From Aspidiotus rigidus (taxonomy: Eukaryota > Arthropoda > Insecta > Hemiptera > Diaspididae), in contig JAVHKY010000026.1 in the NCBI GenBank assembly GCA_035079385.1, forward strand, positions 434,001 to 498,000: 64,000 nt of DNA. The letters run 5' to 3'. This document shows positions 1 through 12,640 of the stretch, one piece after another; position 1 is the stretch's first letter, and every line of letters begins with the position of its first letter. The position numbers and the translations under genes were made by a program. The notes beneath the pieces are model-generated. The model saw only the letters and a list, made by a program, of their open reading frames with translations, was not told the DNA's origin and did not search any database.

Positions 1-2107
1 CGAAAGGGACAGCGGACAGAGATTTACAGATTGATTCTATGGAGGAAACGTACGATCATTCTTTGTCTCTCTCTGTATATACGTGTTGAATTTTCACAGT
101 CTTCCACCAGAGTCACAAATATTATAAAGAGAGTAGAAGTTCGAACGAATGCGTGCACACGTACCTAACTCCTTATCATTCATAATAGTAACTATATGCA
201 GCCAGATTAGATCACTCACGCACGCTGTCGCGCGTTCTCGACAGATTCGACGTGTTCGTTTTCATTTCATCACTGGTATGATATACGAGAGCGAGCATAA
301 TACTTTAATACTCTAGCGCTATGAGAAATGCTGGTTTATCAAATAGGTACTAGAGACGTATAGACGTCGGAATTTTTATACCAAACAATATACCGTACGT
401 GTCCGTTCATTTCCTCCGTTCGTTTCCGGAAAAATAAACATCTCACGAGCTCGCGTCACTCTTCACGCTTGTTTTGGAAAACTTAAGTCAGTTCGAACTC
501 TCATTCCGAGCACATTACACGTTCGAAATAGTTTATTTTTTCTTTTCTTTAAATAAGAGTAATAACAGAGTCATATAATATAGAGAGAAAGAGACGAAGT
601 TAATGCTGCAAACGAAATAGTTTTCCGCCACCGGAGATTCAAACGTCCCTAATGGCACATATCGTATTTTCTTTCGCTCATACAGTACAAAAGAAGAAAA
701 ATCACATGTTGCGCTTCTCCGCACCTTATCCAGCAATTTGCGCACCACACTGCACTGTACACGCACGTATTATGGAACAGATTTTCAACTTCGTAATGTA
801 CACTTTTTCCGAAAGAATAATAAAGCCAACTTTAAACAAACCTCTTTTCCAACAGCGTTAACGTCAACTTGTCTGGTAAATATTTAATTTCGCAGTTCCT
901 AAGTGAAAGACTGTTACCAATATTGTCTTTAACCTTTCAACTTGTATAACGAGAGCGCATAACGGATAGTATGGGTAGATGTTTTTTTTTTTCTCGTCTG
1001 TCTACCTTCGCGAGTTTCGCTGCGACGACGCGAAGGAAAAATATCAAAAAATAATTTTCGAGTTCGCTGGAGGGAAGAAGCGTTCTTCGCGCCCATTCCG
1101 TATTCTCCCTTGTCCAGGTAAATACGAGTTATTCCAACACCAACCCCGTGTCCTAGACGTAAACGCCCTCCTGCGTTCCATTACATCGGTACACAGTTTG
1201 TTACCTTCTCTTCTCCTCTCTAAGTGGTAATCTAACTCAAAATTAATAGAAATATATAGTAATCAAAACTAGATCTTTTTGTTTACTGTCTCTTAAAAAT
1301 ATACAACAAAGGACGCTTTAGAAGGAGAAGAAAAAAAGTAAAAATAAAAACTCGTTATTTCGGGGTAGGTTTTCGAAAGATGTGGAATGGAACAGCTTGG
1401 AGCATTTCGTCGTTCGATCCGTCTGTAGGTGGTGTTGGTCTGCCTTGTTCATCTTTTCATTAATGTATTATAGGATAGGTATACGAGTACAACATGTCTC
1501 GTTATTTTTTATTGGACGCATAATATATACGTTGATCGCTTTTCATAGATAATGATACAGAGAGAAAGAACGAAAACAAAAAAGGACAAAAACAAGAGCA
1601 GCATTAGTAGAAAACAAATTCGGATTATCTAGCTTGCCTGTAACGATGCAGATGAGTGCATTATTCTACTGTATAAACAAAAGCGGGCTTCGGTTATTCC
1701 GGGTCCATTTTGTTTAGAGTTAAATGGAAATCAGTTTATGTTATTACGTAACGTAGGTATAGCCTGGTACAACTTTATAAAAGAATCTACAAGTGGCAAT
1801 TCGTAAGCCAAATCGATTTTTAAAGTTAGATAATCAGGAAATTGAATTGGTTGAGTGAGACATGTAGAAAATATGAAATAACACCCAGTCTAAACCAATG
1901 TTATCCTCAACTGGAATTCGACATGATTCGCCTGCCTATCTCATCTTTCTCAACTCTCCCCAGATGGGAAATTTCGCCTACTCGTAGACTCGTTTGTCGA
2001 GGATTTTTATTCTGCAAACCTTTTCACACAAAGAATCATCTTCACGGTCCAAATTTTCAAAGTCATATTCGCCTGGATTTTTGGTCCGAAAGCAGCTTAA
2101 TCGAGAG
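1..2107. other. unique non-coding sequence
   Basis: No repeat family or coding signal is visible. The short open frames have low-complexity or untypical residue content. One splice-like junction of moderate quality, a pyrimidine stretch ending TTGTCCAG followed by GTAAAT, falls at 1117/1118 on the + strand. The last ~140 bases grade into diverged edge copies of the tandem array that follows. Confidence 0.5.
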
Positions 2108-4585
2108 CAGCGAGGTTTTTCCTTATGCATGTTCCTGTAAACACCTTGTGACAAAGGTTGGCCTTTAGGTAGAGTTTGTTTTTCGCGCAGTCTGGTCTGC
2201 TATTGACAAGCCGAAAACCGTGAGCTCAAAATGACTTTATCCTTGCCATAACTGGTTGTGGATATTCGCTAGTGCTAGAAGATCTTCGTTGGTGAGAATT
2301 TTTCACGTATATGTCCCTATAGAAACCCTGTAGACAAACGTTGGCTTCTACGTAGGTTTTGTTTTCCGCAAAGTCAGATCTGCTGAGCTGATAATGACTT
2401 TAGCCGTGCCATAATTGGTTGTGGATATTCACTAGGAGATCTTTGTCGGTGAGGATTTTTCAGGTGTTTGACACCCTGTAACAAAGATTGTCTCTAACTA
2501 GGTTTTGCCTTTGACGATCAACGAAACGAGAGCTGATGATGACTGTAGCCTCGCCATTTCCGGTCGTAGATATTCGCTAGAAGACCTTCGTTGGTGAGAA
2601 TTTTCCTTGTGTATGCTCTTGATGGTAAAAATTGGCTTCCAGCTAGGTTTCCTCTTCTGCAATATGCGGTCAGCTATTGACAATTGTAAAAGCTTGAGCT
2701 AATAATAACTTTAGCCTTGCCTTAATCAGCTCTAAGGATCGGCTACAGACTCTTTATCAGCGAGGATTTCTTGTGTATATTACAAAGATGGGCTCTGACT
2801 CAAGTTTTATCTATTGCATAGTTTGGTCTGCTATTGATGATTGACAGAACTTGAGTGATGACTGTGGTCCTACCATGATCGGTTGTCAATATTTTCCAGA
2901 AGAAAGATTGGCTTTTAGTTAGGTTTCTTTTTCTGCAACATGCGGTCAGCTATTGACAATTGCAAAAACTTGAGCTAATAATGACTTTAGCCTTGCCTTA
3001 ACCAGCTGTGGGGGTCTGCTGGAAAAACTTTATCGGTGAGGATTTCTTGTGTGTATCTTCCTACAGACACCCTTTTACAAAAACGGGCTCGCGACCAAGT
3101 TTTGTCTGTTGCATAGTTTGGTCTGCTACTGATGATCGACAGAACTTGAGTGATGACTGTGGTCCTACCATAACCGGTTGTCACCCTCTTCTTCAATACG
3201 CGGTCAGCTATTGACGATCGCAAAAACTTGAGCTAATAATGACTTCAGCCTTGCCTTAACCAGCTGTGGGGACCTGCTGGAAAAACTTTAACGGTGAGGA
3301 TTTCTTGTGTGTGTCTTCCTACAGACCTCCTTTTACAAAAATGGGCTCTCAATCAATTTTTATCTGTTGCATAGTTTGGTCTGCTATTGATGATCGACAG
3401 AACTTGAGTGATGACTGTGGTCCTACCGTAACCGGTTGTCAATATTTGCCAGAAGAAAGATTTGCTTTTAGTTAGGTTTCCTTTTCTGCAACATGCGGTC
3501 TGCTATTGACGATCGCAAAAACTTGAGCTAATAATGACTTCAGCCTTGCCTTAACCAGCTGTGGGGATCTGCTGGAAAAACTTTATCGGTGAGGATTTCT
3601 TGTGTGTATCTTCCTCCAGACACCCGTTTACAAAAATGGGCTCTCAACCGAGTCTTGTCTGTTGCACAGTTGGTTTGCTATTGACGATTGACAAAACTTG
3701 AGTGATGACTGTGGTCCTACCATAATCGGTTGTCACCCTCTTCTCCAATATGCGGTCAGCCATTGACGAACGCAAAAATTTGAGCTAATAATGACTTTGG
3801 CCTTGCCTTAACCAGCTGTGGGAATCTGCTGGAAAAACTTTATCGGTGAAGATTTCTTGTGTGTATCTTCCTACAGACACCATTTCACAAAAATGGGCTC
3901 TCAACTGAGTCTTGTCTGTTGCATAGTTTGGTCTGCTATTGACGATCGACAAACCTTGAGTGATGACAGTGGTCCTACCATAAGCAGTTGTAGATTTTTG
4001 CTAGAGGACAGATTAGCTTTAAGCTAGGTTTCCTCTTTTGCAACATGCAGTCAGCTTTTGACGATCACAAAGACTTCAGCTAATAATGAATTTAGTCTTG
4101 CCTTAACCGGTAGTTGGGATCTACTGGAAAATCTATGTTGTGTATGCTCTCATATAGACACCCTCTTACAAATACGACGATCACAAAGACTTCAGCTAAT
4201 AATGAATCCAGTCTTGCCTTAACCGGTAGTTGGGATCTACTGGAAAATCTATGTTGTGTATGCTCTCATATAGACACCCTCTTACAAATACGGGCTCCCA
4301 ACTAGGTTTTGTTTTTTTCATAGCCGGTCTGCTATTGATGATCGATTAAACTTGAGCTTGGCCTTACCATAACTGTATGTGGAAACTCTCTAGACAGTTG
4401 AAGTTGGTGCCAAATGGTTCTCATCCTTGTAGACACCCTGTGACAGAGATTGACTTTCAGCTAGGTTTTGTCTCCTGCACAGAGTGGTCTGGTGATGAGG
4501 CCGAAAAAACTTGAGATATCAATGAATTTTGCTTACCAGAACCGGTTGTGAGGATTGATTAAGAAGCCTTCATCGGTCTTCTGTC
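2108..4585. repeat. tandem array A, ~165-bp ancestral unit with higher-order structure
   Basis: Recurring marks are CTGCTATTGACGATCG, ACTTGAGCTAATAATGAC and GATTTCTTGTGTGTATC. The edges (2108-2720 and 4300-4585) hold diverged single units of about 165 bp. The middle (about 3001-4100) is homogenised: the mark ACCAGCTGTGGG recurs near 3001, 3259, 3552 and 3809, so unit lengths alternate at about 258, 293 and 257. The shorter units carry CACCCTCTTCTTCAATACG in place of a segment of about 35 bp. The several short open frames here are repeats of one another and are not genes. Confidence 0.85.
4060..4291. repeat. 116-bp direct duplication inside array A
   Basis: The segment beginning GACGATCACAAAGACTTCAG at 4060 starts again at 4176, with nearly no change over 116 bp. 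It looks like the most recent duplication in the array, at its right edge. Confidence 0.85.
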
Positions 4586-7450
4586 CACTCATCTGGTACT
4601 CTGATAACTTACCTGATCTTCTTTGCGTAATATTTGAATATCACTTCATCTCGTCTACTTTTTTGAGTAAAATGTTGAATTTGATGGTCTCTACTGATTC
4701 TATTGTGTGCCCCAGGTCAAACGGATGTCCCCCATACCTTCAAGGTATCTCAGAGAACTTACTCGTTCGTTATATGAGTAGGTGTATACTTAAGGTGCGC
4801 GTTTATTCGTTGCAAAAAAAAAAAGAGCTACTACATCGCATCATATTATACGTTCTATAACGGACTAACGACGACGTTTTTATAGCATCCATAATTTTGT
4901 TCACATCCTAAAAGGATGATCGACGCGGTAATTATTTTTTGAAAAAAGTAAATAACTACTGCGGCGAACACAATGGGAAGAAGAAACCTCGCGTCATTGT
5001 TTATTTATCGATCTAACTTTACTCCTTGTTTCCGTTCGCGCTGCATAACTCGCGTACACGCCGATGCTTTTCCGTATATTTTCCTCATTTTTTGATGTGC
5101 TTTCGCACGAACTCATGAGAGTTTTCGAGTGCGATATAAGAAGCTTTGTCTTCGATTTTTTCTACGGGTTTGTAATACACTCGATGCAGGGAAAATGAAA
5201 TACAAAAACATGAAAGAAGCGTAACTAATAATACGTAATCACCTCTATATAGTATGCGTTCGTACGTAGAAAAGAAGAGAGAGAGAAAAAAAAAAAGTCA
5301 ATATCAAATACCGTGACGTCGCTATCGATGTCGTCGTTTCATTATCTTATGCACGCAGATTACCATCCGGTGATAAAAGTATATAAGCATCCCTGGTGTA
5401 TCGAAAAAAGGGTTGTTAAAGTAAGCAGTGGACCGAGTATAGGAGAATTGATTACCACGTCTCGCGTACACGGTGCGACGCGACGCCGACGTGACACTCA
5501 AAAGTCAACATGAGTCTACCCGGTCGTTCAGTTTCTTTATGCTTCCGAGTGCTCTGTCGTAGAATAGGTTTGAAGTGTGAAGCTATACGCTTAGCCGTTA
5601 AACTGCGTAGGTATTTGTACTGTATAATATGTTCTCTTGAATAGTAATTGGATTTGAATTTTCGAATTTTCTAAGTACCGTGTCGTAAGTAGCTGCGGGA
5701 ACACGATCAAATTCGTGAAGACGTTAATTACGATCTGCTCCCTTCTGAGTTAAGGTTGGGATACGATGTGTGCATCCAAGCCGCGATCGAATATACGACA
5801 GGACAGGACTCTTGGAATATCGTTTTGTCCGCGCACCTTTAATTTATGCGTATTTCTATCCGACTGTTGGTAACTACTTTATTAGAAAACGCGTAATTCT
5901 TGTAACCGGTTGTAATTTTTCCACACAAACTGTTACCTATAACTTAGCTGGTGCGTAGCTGGTTGCTTGGCTGGCTGCGGCTATTTTAATAATTCATACG
6001 TACGAGCCTTACCATAAAGAAAGAAAAAAAATATTTATATTTTCCTATTTCGCGTTTGATGGATATTTAAATCAAATAACACTATCACGGTACGAAACGT
6101 TAAAGAATTGTGTACATATTTATGTATACGGGTATTATAAAGAAGAAGGAAAAAAAAATGGACGAAGAGTAGAGAGGACTACGGCTATTCTGGAATAATT
6201 GGGTTCCGTTTCCGTTATACGCGGCAGAAAAGGTGTGTTTTCTAGACCTAACCTGCGAGAGAGAGGTAAGAATTCTCGCATGACCATGAATAATGGAGCT
6301 GCGCTCGGAGTTCGGTGGTGACCGGCGAATAATGAAATTACATCGCGAACGCGCTGGTGTCGAATAAGTAAACAAAATTGTGTAAACGATTTTCGGAACG
6401 CGAGTTAGATCGATCGTCATTCACGCCAATTTCGAGGCGATGAAATGGCTAGGAAGTGTATCGCTATACAATATAACGAGGTGCTGTTATAAAATTTCTT
6501 ACTCTATTTGGTGCCTTCATGTGAGCGTTCAGATATGCATCGATTGCTCTGTCAGCAGTCCCTCATAAAACTGGGTCCGAATCCTACGCGTAATTTTATG
6601 TTTTATTGGATTCAAAATCCATGAGAAAAAATAAAAATATAAAGACGTTAAAAACAGATAAGAATCAGGGGAAATGATAATCTCTTCGTTGGGAAAGTAA
6701 TAGGTTTGCCAAAAAAAAATATATCGTATAATTTTGCAAATATCCTTTTACCTTTTACATTTTTAGTTGGATCGTCAACATTTTTTTACTCATTATCTGC
6801 CCACATTTTGCGGGTTGCACAGCACTTGTTAACTGCGTAGAGTCATCCGTGGGTTCAACGTACAATTTTAGACAAGTCATAAAATAGACTTAAGAAGTAA
6901 TTTCAAGTTCTTAACAGACGCGATTGAAGGATAGTATCTCATAAGTTTTGTCGTGTTGTGTAGGTGAATGAAAAATTGATAATCGACTGAGTCAAATTCA
7001 ACTGGAAATTTTATTTTTTACATAGTTGGTATGAGTACGAGAATGGACACTTAAGATCACTTGTTAAATGATTTGAGACAGGCTTGTGATTAGACTTGAG
7101 AAGTTATGAGTTTCATATAATTGGACAAGATAAATGGGCACCAATAATTCTCTCGTCTCGTTTGACTTTGATATTATTTGCACGTTGGAATGAAGAAGGT
7201 AAATAGGGTAAATTTTAGCGTGACGAGCATTTCTGCTATAGGAGAGAGTGACGTTCTGCGACAGTGTGATTTCACTTATTTCGATGACATATCAATTACC
7301 TAATTTTGTAAATTCTTCACGAGTGATACGAATGACTTTCTGTGACAATGCTTGACACCTATAAAATCTTTTTATGGTTGAAAAAAGAGGAAAAAAATCA
7401 AATGATTGAAGTAAATGTAAAACAGATACGTCCTCATTTATTCTCTTACT
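4586..7450. other. unique non-coding sequence
   Basis: AT-rich, CpG-containing DNA with short homopurine and homopyrimidine runs. I see no repeat family, no RNA gene and no convincing open frame. The longest frames (4555-4860 + and 6100-6420 -) have no recognisable domain. Confidence 0.5.
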
Positions 7451-7730
7451 TTTTTTGACTTGTCTCATGATGTCTATTGCTGGGTTAACAAATTGATAAA
7501 TTTTTCCGATGTATTTTCAAATCCTACTCCATTCCTGGATTTGCCTTTGGACGTGGACGTGATCTTGGGACTCGGAATTCTCTATGTTTTTGAGCTTGCG
7601 CATACCTTCCGCCTGGCTTGCTCACTAGCAGAAGAAGGAAACAACGGATTAAACTAGTTACGAAGGGTAGGGGAGCCTTATGATCTTGAGATTTGGGAAC
7701 ATAATAATCTTCACCATATTCCTGTACCAA

Positions 7731-7877
7731 AAGAGGGGTAGTTCCCCTTCCCTCTGCAGGCTAGTTGGACCGCTTCTTCTCCTTCCTTCTGCCAATTTAT
7801 ACCATTCTAGTAAATTGATGCATGGCATCCAGGTACCTCCCTCAAGCTAGGTTGCTCACCAGCAGAAGAAGAGGACA
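7731..7877. repeat. left copy of a direct repeat flanking the 21-bp minisatellite
   Basis: This segment shares CTAGTTGGA, GCCAATTTATACCATTC and AGTA-ATTGAT-CATG with 8591-8727, in the same order and orientation about 860 bp downstream. A shorter third relative (CTCACTAGCAGAAGAAGG) lies near 7620. The minisatellite sits between the two copies, so the unit is probably a longer repeat whose interior expanded. Confidence 0.7.
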
Positions 7878-7884
7878 ACAAACT

Positions 7885-8535
7885 CTTGATTCAGTTCCAT
7901 CTGGTAATGATTCAGATTGATCTGATGTTGACATCGATCCATATGATGATAATTCAGTTCCATCTTGTATTGATGCAGGTAGGTCTAGTTTTGACTCAGA
8001 TAGATATGAGTTTGGTACAGATCTAGCTGATGTTCATGCAGATCTATCTGATATTGATGCAAATATATCTGGTGTTGTTGCAACTAGATCTGGTGTTGAC
8101 ACAGATCTATTTGATATTGATTCAGTTCCATCTTGTATTGGTGCAAAGAGATTTAGTTTTGAATCAGATAGATATGAATTTGGTACAGATCTATCTGTTG
8201 TTGGTGCAGATTTGTCTGATATTGATGCAGATAGATCTGGTGTTGTTGCGAGTAGATCCGGTGTTGACGCAGATCTATTTTATATTGATTCAGTTCCACC
8301 TTGTATTGATGCAGATATTCCTAGTGTTAATGCAGATCTATCTGATATTGATCCAGATAGATTTGGTACTGGTACTGATGCAAATAGATCTGTTGTTGAT
8401 GCAGATAGATTTGAGGTTGTTACAAATGTATCTGGTGTTGATGCATATCCATCTGATATTGATGCAGATCTATCTGATATTAATCCAGATAGATTTAGTG
8501 TTGATGCAGATAGATCTAATCTTGATGCAGCGGGA
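7885..8535. repeat. 21-bp minisatellite, about 30 degenerate copies
   Basis: The consensus unit is close to GATCTATCTGATATTGATGC plus A. Because 21 is a multiple of three, two + frames stay open. One (7921-8553 between stops) reads as degenerate DLSDIDA heptads and has no ATG start that I can see upstream. The other (8030-8566) reads as MQIYLIL-type heptads. A TGA at 7918 cuts the first frame inside the array. I see no splice, promoter or family evidence for translation and treat both frames as by-products of unit length. Confidence 0.8.
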
Positions 8536-8590
8536 AGGAAGAGGACACTCTGACTTCAAGAATTAGGAAGATTTTAATCTGAATATTTAG

Positions 8591-8727
8591 AAAGAGGTAG
8601 TCTCCCTCCCGTCTTCAGACTAGTTGGATCACTTCCTCCTCTTTTGCCAATTTATACCATTCCAGTACATTGATTCATGCCACCCAGGCACTCCCTTTAG
8701 CCTAGTTTACTATACCAGCGACAGAGG
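8591..8727. repeat. right copy of the direct repeat flanking the minisatellite
   Basis: Same-orientation partner of 7731-7877. It matches over most of its length, with scattered substitutions and small gaps. Confidence 0.7.
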
Positions 8728-8739
8728 ATGCGAATGAAT

Positions 8740-10262
8740 AGATGGATTTAGCATTGGGCGAGGATTTCGCTAGGTGCAGGAGTATCGCTAAGGTCCCGTA
8801 GTTTTGATTTTTTGAAAGTGTTTTCTATGTTTTATCTTCTTAGCCATAACATTGTCTTTGGACGATCTACCATATTCGTTTGACAGAACACTTGGCTCTC
8901 AAATTCGTCTAATCCCCTTTCTTCTTTTTCATTGGGTGCCGTTTTGATTTCTCATTGGTCTTCTGTTCGGCCTCTGAATAGGATGCAGTCTATAAGTTGG
9001 ACTATAAATAACCCGAGTGACATTCAAAATTACGTGCCCTCCAGTTCTATAGACTCCAACGCTTGAATCTTCAAACTTCAATCGAAAAAGTCTCAAAGAA
9101 GCTTCAATACTCGTCGTCATGCATGCATTGTTATTCCCTCTAGAATTGGGCTCACTTCGGAAGTACGAAACTTACCGAAAATGGTTTTGCATTGAAGATT
9201 TTGTCTGTGAAATTTCGGTCGAAATTGATTTTGAATAGAAAGGTCACATAAGTTCTGGCGCGGATACGCCGTGTACACGTATTTCCAAGATTTTAATTTC
9301 TATAACCCGTGATACCATGATCCGCTCTAACGAATAAATTTCGTATTAGTTCTGTCATTGAAGTTATTTACGAATAATTTTTGTATTCGGATCGCGCGCG
9401 TACACACATTCGTTCTGTCATTGAGCTTTGTTACGAGCGATTTTCGTAAATTTTATCAGTTTTGTAAAGTCTGCGCGTAATTTATCGCGATCGGTGTATG
9501 TATAAATTCCGCGAACTCCCTTTCGATATTATTCTAAAACGAAAAAGTTTAAATTGCCAAAGTATATTCTCTGTAAGCCTCTTAAAACTTATCGATCCGG
9601 CCGAAGTTATATAGAAAGACTTCGTCAAAGAACTATCAGGGTCTCATTTGCAACTTATTTTATATAAAACGTTGTGTATATTTTTTTTGCTCTCGACAAT
9701 AATAATTTATATACGCCGTATAGCATACGTAATGTGCTCTTGTTTGAATATTCAATAATGTATGCTAAAAATATTCTGGAGGGAGCTGACCTTTCGAAAA
9801 AATTATTACGAAACTAGTCCTCGTCGCGTCTTGGTTTGCTGGTCGCCATTCGCCCGCATAAACGATCGCCTTCTTCTTGGCCGGAATCTAGAATATTATA
9901 ATATTTTTTCGCTTTTACTTATAAATGCCACCAGCGGGTACACAAGTCACTTTTTGGAGGCTTCGTTAATATTCGCGATATCGCGTAAATTTATGTGGTT
10001 ATAGGGCGAGGATTAACCTAGTTTTTGCCACTTTTCGTTTGCATTGGTCGCTTGTGGCCATTTTTTTTTTCCTCGTGAGAAAGACTCGTTTATAAATTAA
10101 AAAAGACAAAACTTTAGGCAGTATATCAATGTAAAGAAGTCCATTGGCAAAAAAAAAAAAAAAAAAAAATGTAATTAAATGGCAAAAGTGATTGGTGAAA
10201 GAGAGTTTTTTGTCGAAGAATACAAGGACAAATAATTTTTCATTTCTGTATCGCTAAATGCT
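8740..10262. other. unique non-coding sequence
   Basis: No repeat or gene recognised. It includes a run of 21 A at 10149-10169. The open frame at 9762-10004 (+) has no recognisable domain. Confidence 0.5.
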
Positions 10263-12640
10263 TATGGTCTCGACAAAATGTCAACCTTTGAACTATGGAG
10301 ATTAGACTGAAGAAGTTCAGGCTGATCTTGAGCATGCGAGCTAGTCCATCGAGAGGTAGGCGAGGCTCTAAGGGCTCGACAAGATTTTTACCTTCGAGCT
10401 ATGCAGACTAGACTAAAGAAGTTCAGGCTGATCGCGAGTATGCGAGATGGGCTAGCAAGTGGGGGATGTGGTTCACGGGTCGCTTATGATCTCGACAAAA
10501 TTTTGACCTCCGAGCGATGGAGATTAGACTAAAGAAGTTCAGGCTGATCTCGAGCATGCGGGCTGGGCTAGCGAGAGGCAGAAGAGGCTCTCGGGTCAGC
10601 TTATGACTTCGACAAATTGTCGACCTTAGAGCTATGGGGACCGGACTACAGAGGTGCAGGCTGATCCTGAACATGCAAGCTAGACTAGTGAGAAGGGGAA
10701 GGAGCTCTCGTTTCAGCTTACGACAAAATTTCAACCTTCGAGCTAGGCTGGCTAGAGGGAGATGAGGTTCTCAGGTCAGCTTACGATCTTGACAAAATTT
10801 CACCTTAAAGCTATGGAGACTAGACTAAAGAAGTTCAGGCTGGTCGTGAACATGCGAGGCAGGCTAGCGAGAAGGAGAAAAGGGCTTTCCTAGTTCATGA
10901 TCTCGACAAAATTTTGGCCTTCGAGCTATGGAGACTAGACTAAAGAAGTCGAGCACGAGCTAGGCTAGCAAGGGGGAGGTTCTCGGGTCGGCTTATGATC
11001 TCGACAAAATTTTGACCTCCGAGCGATGGAGATTAGACTAAAGAAGTTCAGGCTGATCTCGACCACGTGGGCTGGGCTAGCGAGAGGCAGAAGAGGCTCT
11101 CGGGTCAGCTTATGACTTCGACAAATTGTCAACCTTGGAGCTATGGGGACTGGACTAAAGAGGTGCAGGCTGATCGTGAACAAGCGAGCTAGACTAGTGA
11201 GAAGGAGCTTTTGTGTCAGCTTATGATCTCGACAAAATGTTGACCTTCGAGCTAGGCTGGCTAGAGGCAGATGAGGTTCTCAGGTCAGCTTATGATCTTT
11301 ACAAAATCTCACCTTAAAGCTATGGAGACTAGACTGAAGCAGTTCAGGCTGATCCCGAACATGCGAGGCAGGCTAGCGAGAAGGAGAAAAGGGCTTTCCT
11401 AGTTTATGATCTCGACAAAATTTTGACCTCCGAGCGATGGAGATTAGTCTAAAGAAGTTCAGGCTGATCTCGAGCATGCGGACTGGGCTAGCGATAGGCA
11501 GAAGAGGCTGTCGGGTCAGCTTATGACTTCGACAACTTGTCGACCTTGGAGCTATGGGGACCGGACTACAGAGGTGCAGGCTGATCCTGAACAAGCGAGC
11601 TAGACTAGTGAGAAGGAGCTCTCGTTTCAGCTTATGATCTCGACAAAATTTCGACCTTCAAGCTAGGCTGGCTAGAGGGAGATGAGGTTCTCAGGTCAGC
11701 TTATGATCTTGACAAAATTTCACCTTAAAGCTATGGAGACTAGACTGAAGAAGTTCAGGCTGATCTCGAACATGCGAGGCAGGCTAGCGAGAAGGAGAAA
11801 AGGGCTTTCCCAGTTTATGATCTCGACAAAATTTTGGCCTTCGAGCTCTGGTGACTAGACTAAAGAAGTCGAGCACGAGCTAGGCTAGCAAAGGGGAGGT
11901 TCTCGGGTCAGCTTATGATCTCGACAAGATTTTGACCTTCGAGCTATGGAGACTAGACTAAAGAAAGTCAGGCTAATCGCGAGCATGCGATATGTGCTAG
12001 CAAGTGGGGATGTGGTTCACGGGTCGGCTTATGATCTCGACAAAATTTTGACCTTCGAGCGATGGAGACTAGACTAAAGAAGTTCAGGCTGATCTCGAGC
12101 ATGCGGGCTGGGCTAGCGAGAAGCAGAAGAGGCTCTCGGGTCAGCTTATGACTTCGACAACTTGTCGACCTTGGAGCTATGGGGACTGGACTAAAGAGGT
12201 GCAGGCTGATGGTGAATATGCGAGCTAGACTAGTGAGAAGGAGAAGGGGCTCTCGCGTCAGCTTATGATCTCGACAAAATTTTGACCTTCGAGCTAGGCT
12301 GGCTAGAGGGAGATGAGGTTCTCAGGTCAGCTTATGATCTTAACAAAATATCACCTTAAAGCTATGGAGACTAGACTAAAGAAGTTCAGGCTGGTCGTGA
12401 ACATGCGAGGCAGGCTAAATTTTGGCCTTCGAGCTATGGAGACTAGACTAAAGAAGTCGAGCACGAGCTAGGCTAGCAAGGGGGAGGTTCTTGGGTCGGC
12501 TTATGCTATCGACAAATTTCGACCTTCGAGCTCTGGAGACTAGACTAAAGAAGTTCAGGCTGATCCCGAGTACGTGAACTAGACAAGCGGTTGGGAGGCT
12601 CTCAGGTTAGCTTATGATCTCGACTGTTTGGCTAGGTCAG
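10263..12640. repeat. tandem array B, ~115-bp monomers in a six-part higher-order repeat
   Basis: Monomers begin TATGATCTCGACAAAATTTT and contain GGAGACTAGACTAAAGAAG and TTCAGGCTGATC. I can type six variants: f with GTGGTTCACGGGTCG; a with CCGAGCGATGG; b with GACTTCGACAAATTGTC; c, a short ~65-bp form with GGCTGGCTAGAGG; d with CACCTTAAAGCTATGG; e, ~97 bp with AAGTCGAGCACGAGC. Starts run f 10376, a 10491, b 10600, c 10717, d 10780, e 10894, then a-b-c-d, a-b-c-d-e, f-a-b-c-d-e to about 12480. Minus-strand frames across the array repeat one peptide pattern and are not genes. Confidence 0.88.

Noticed and set aside
8030..8566. 178-codon frame read as a repeat protein
   Set aside because: It is one of two open frames of a 21-bp unit, with no promoter, splice or family support. 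Kept as a finding, not as a gene.
10423..11594. Three minus-strand frames with a shared peptide pattern (FRISLHLCSPVPIA type)
   Set aside because: They follow the array B unit exactly and change with each unit variant; repeat by-products, not a gene family.
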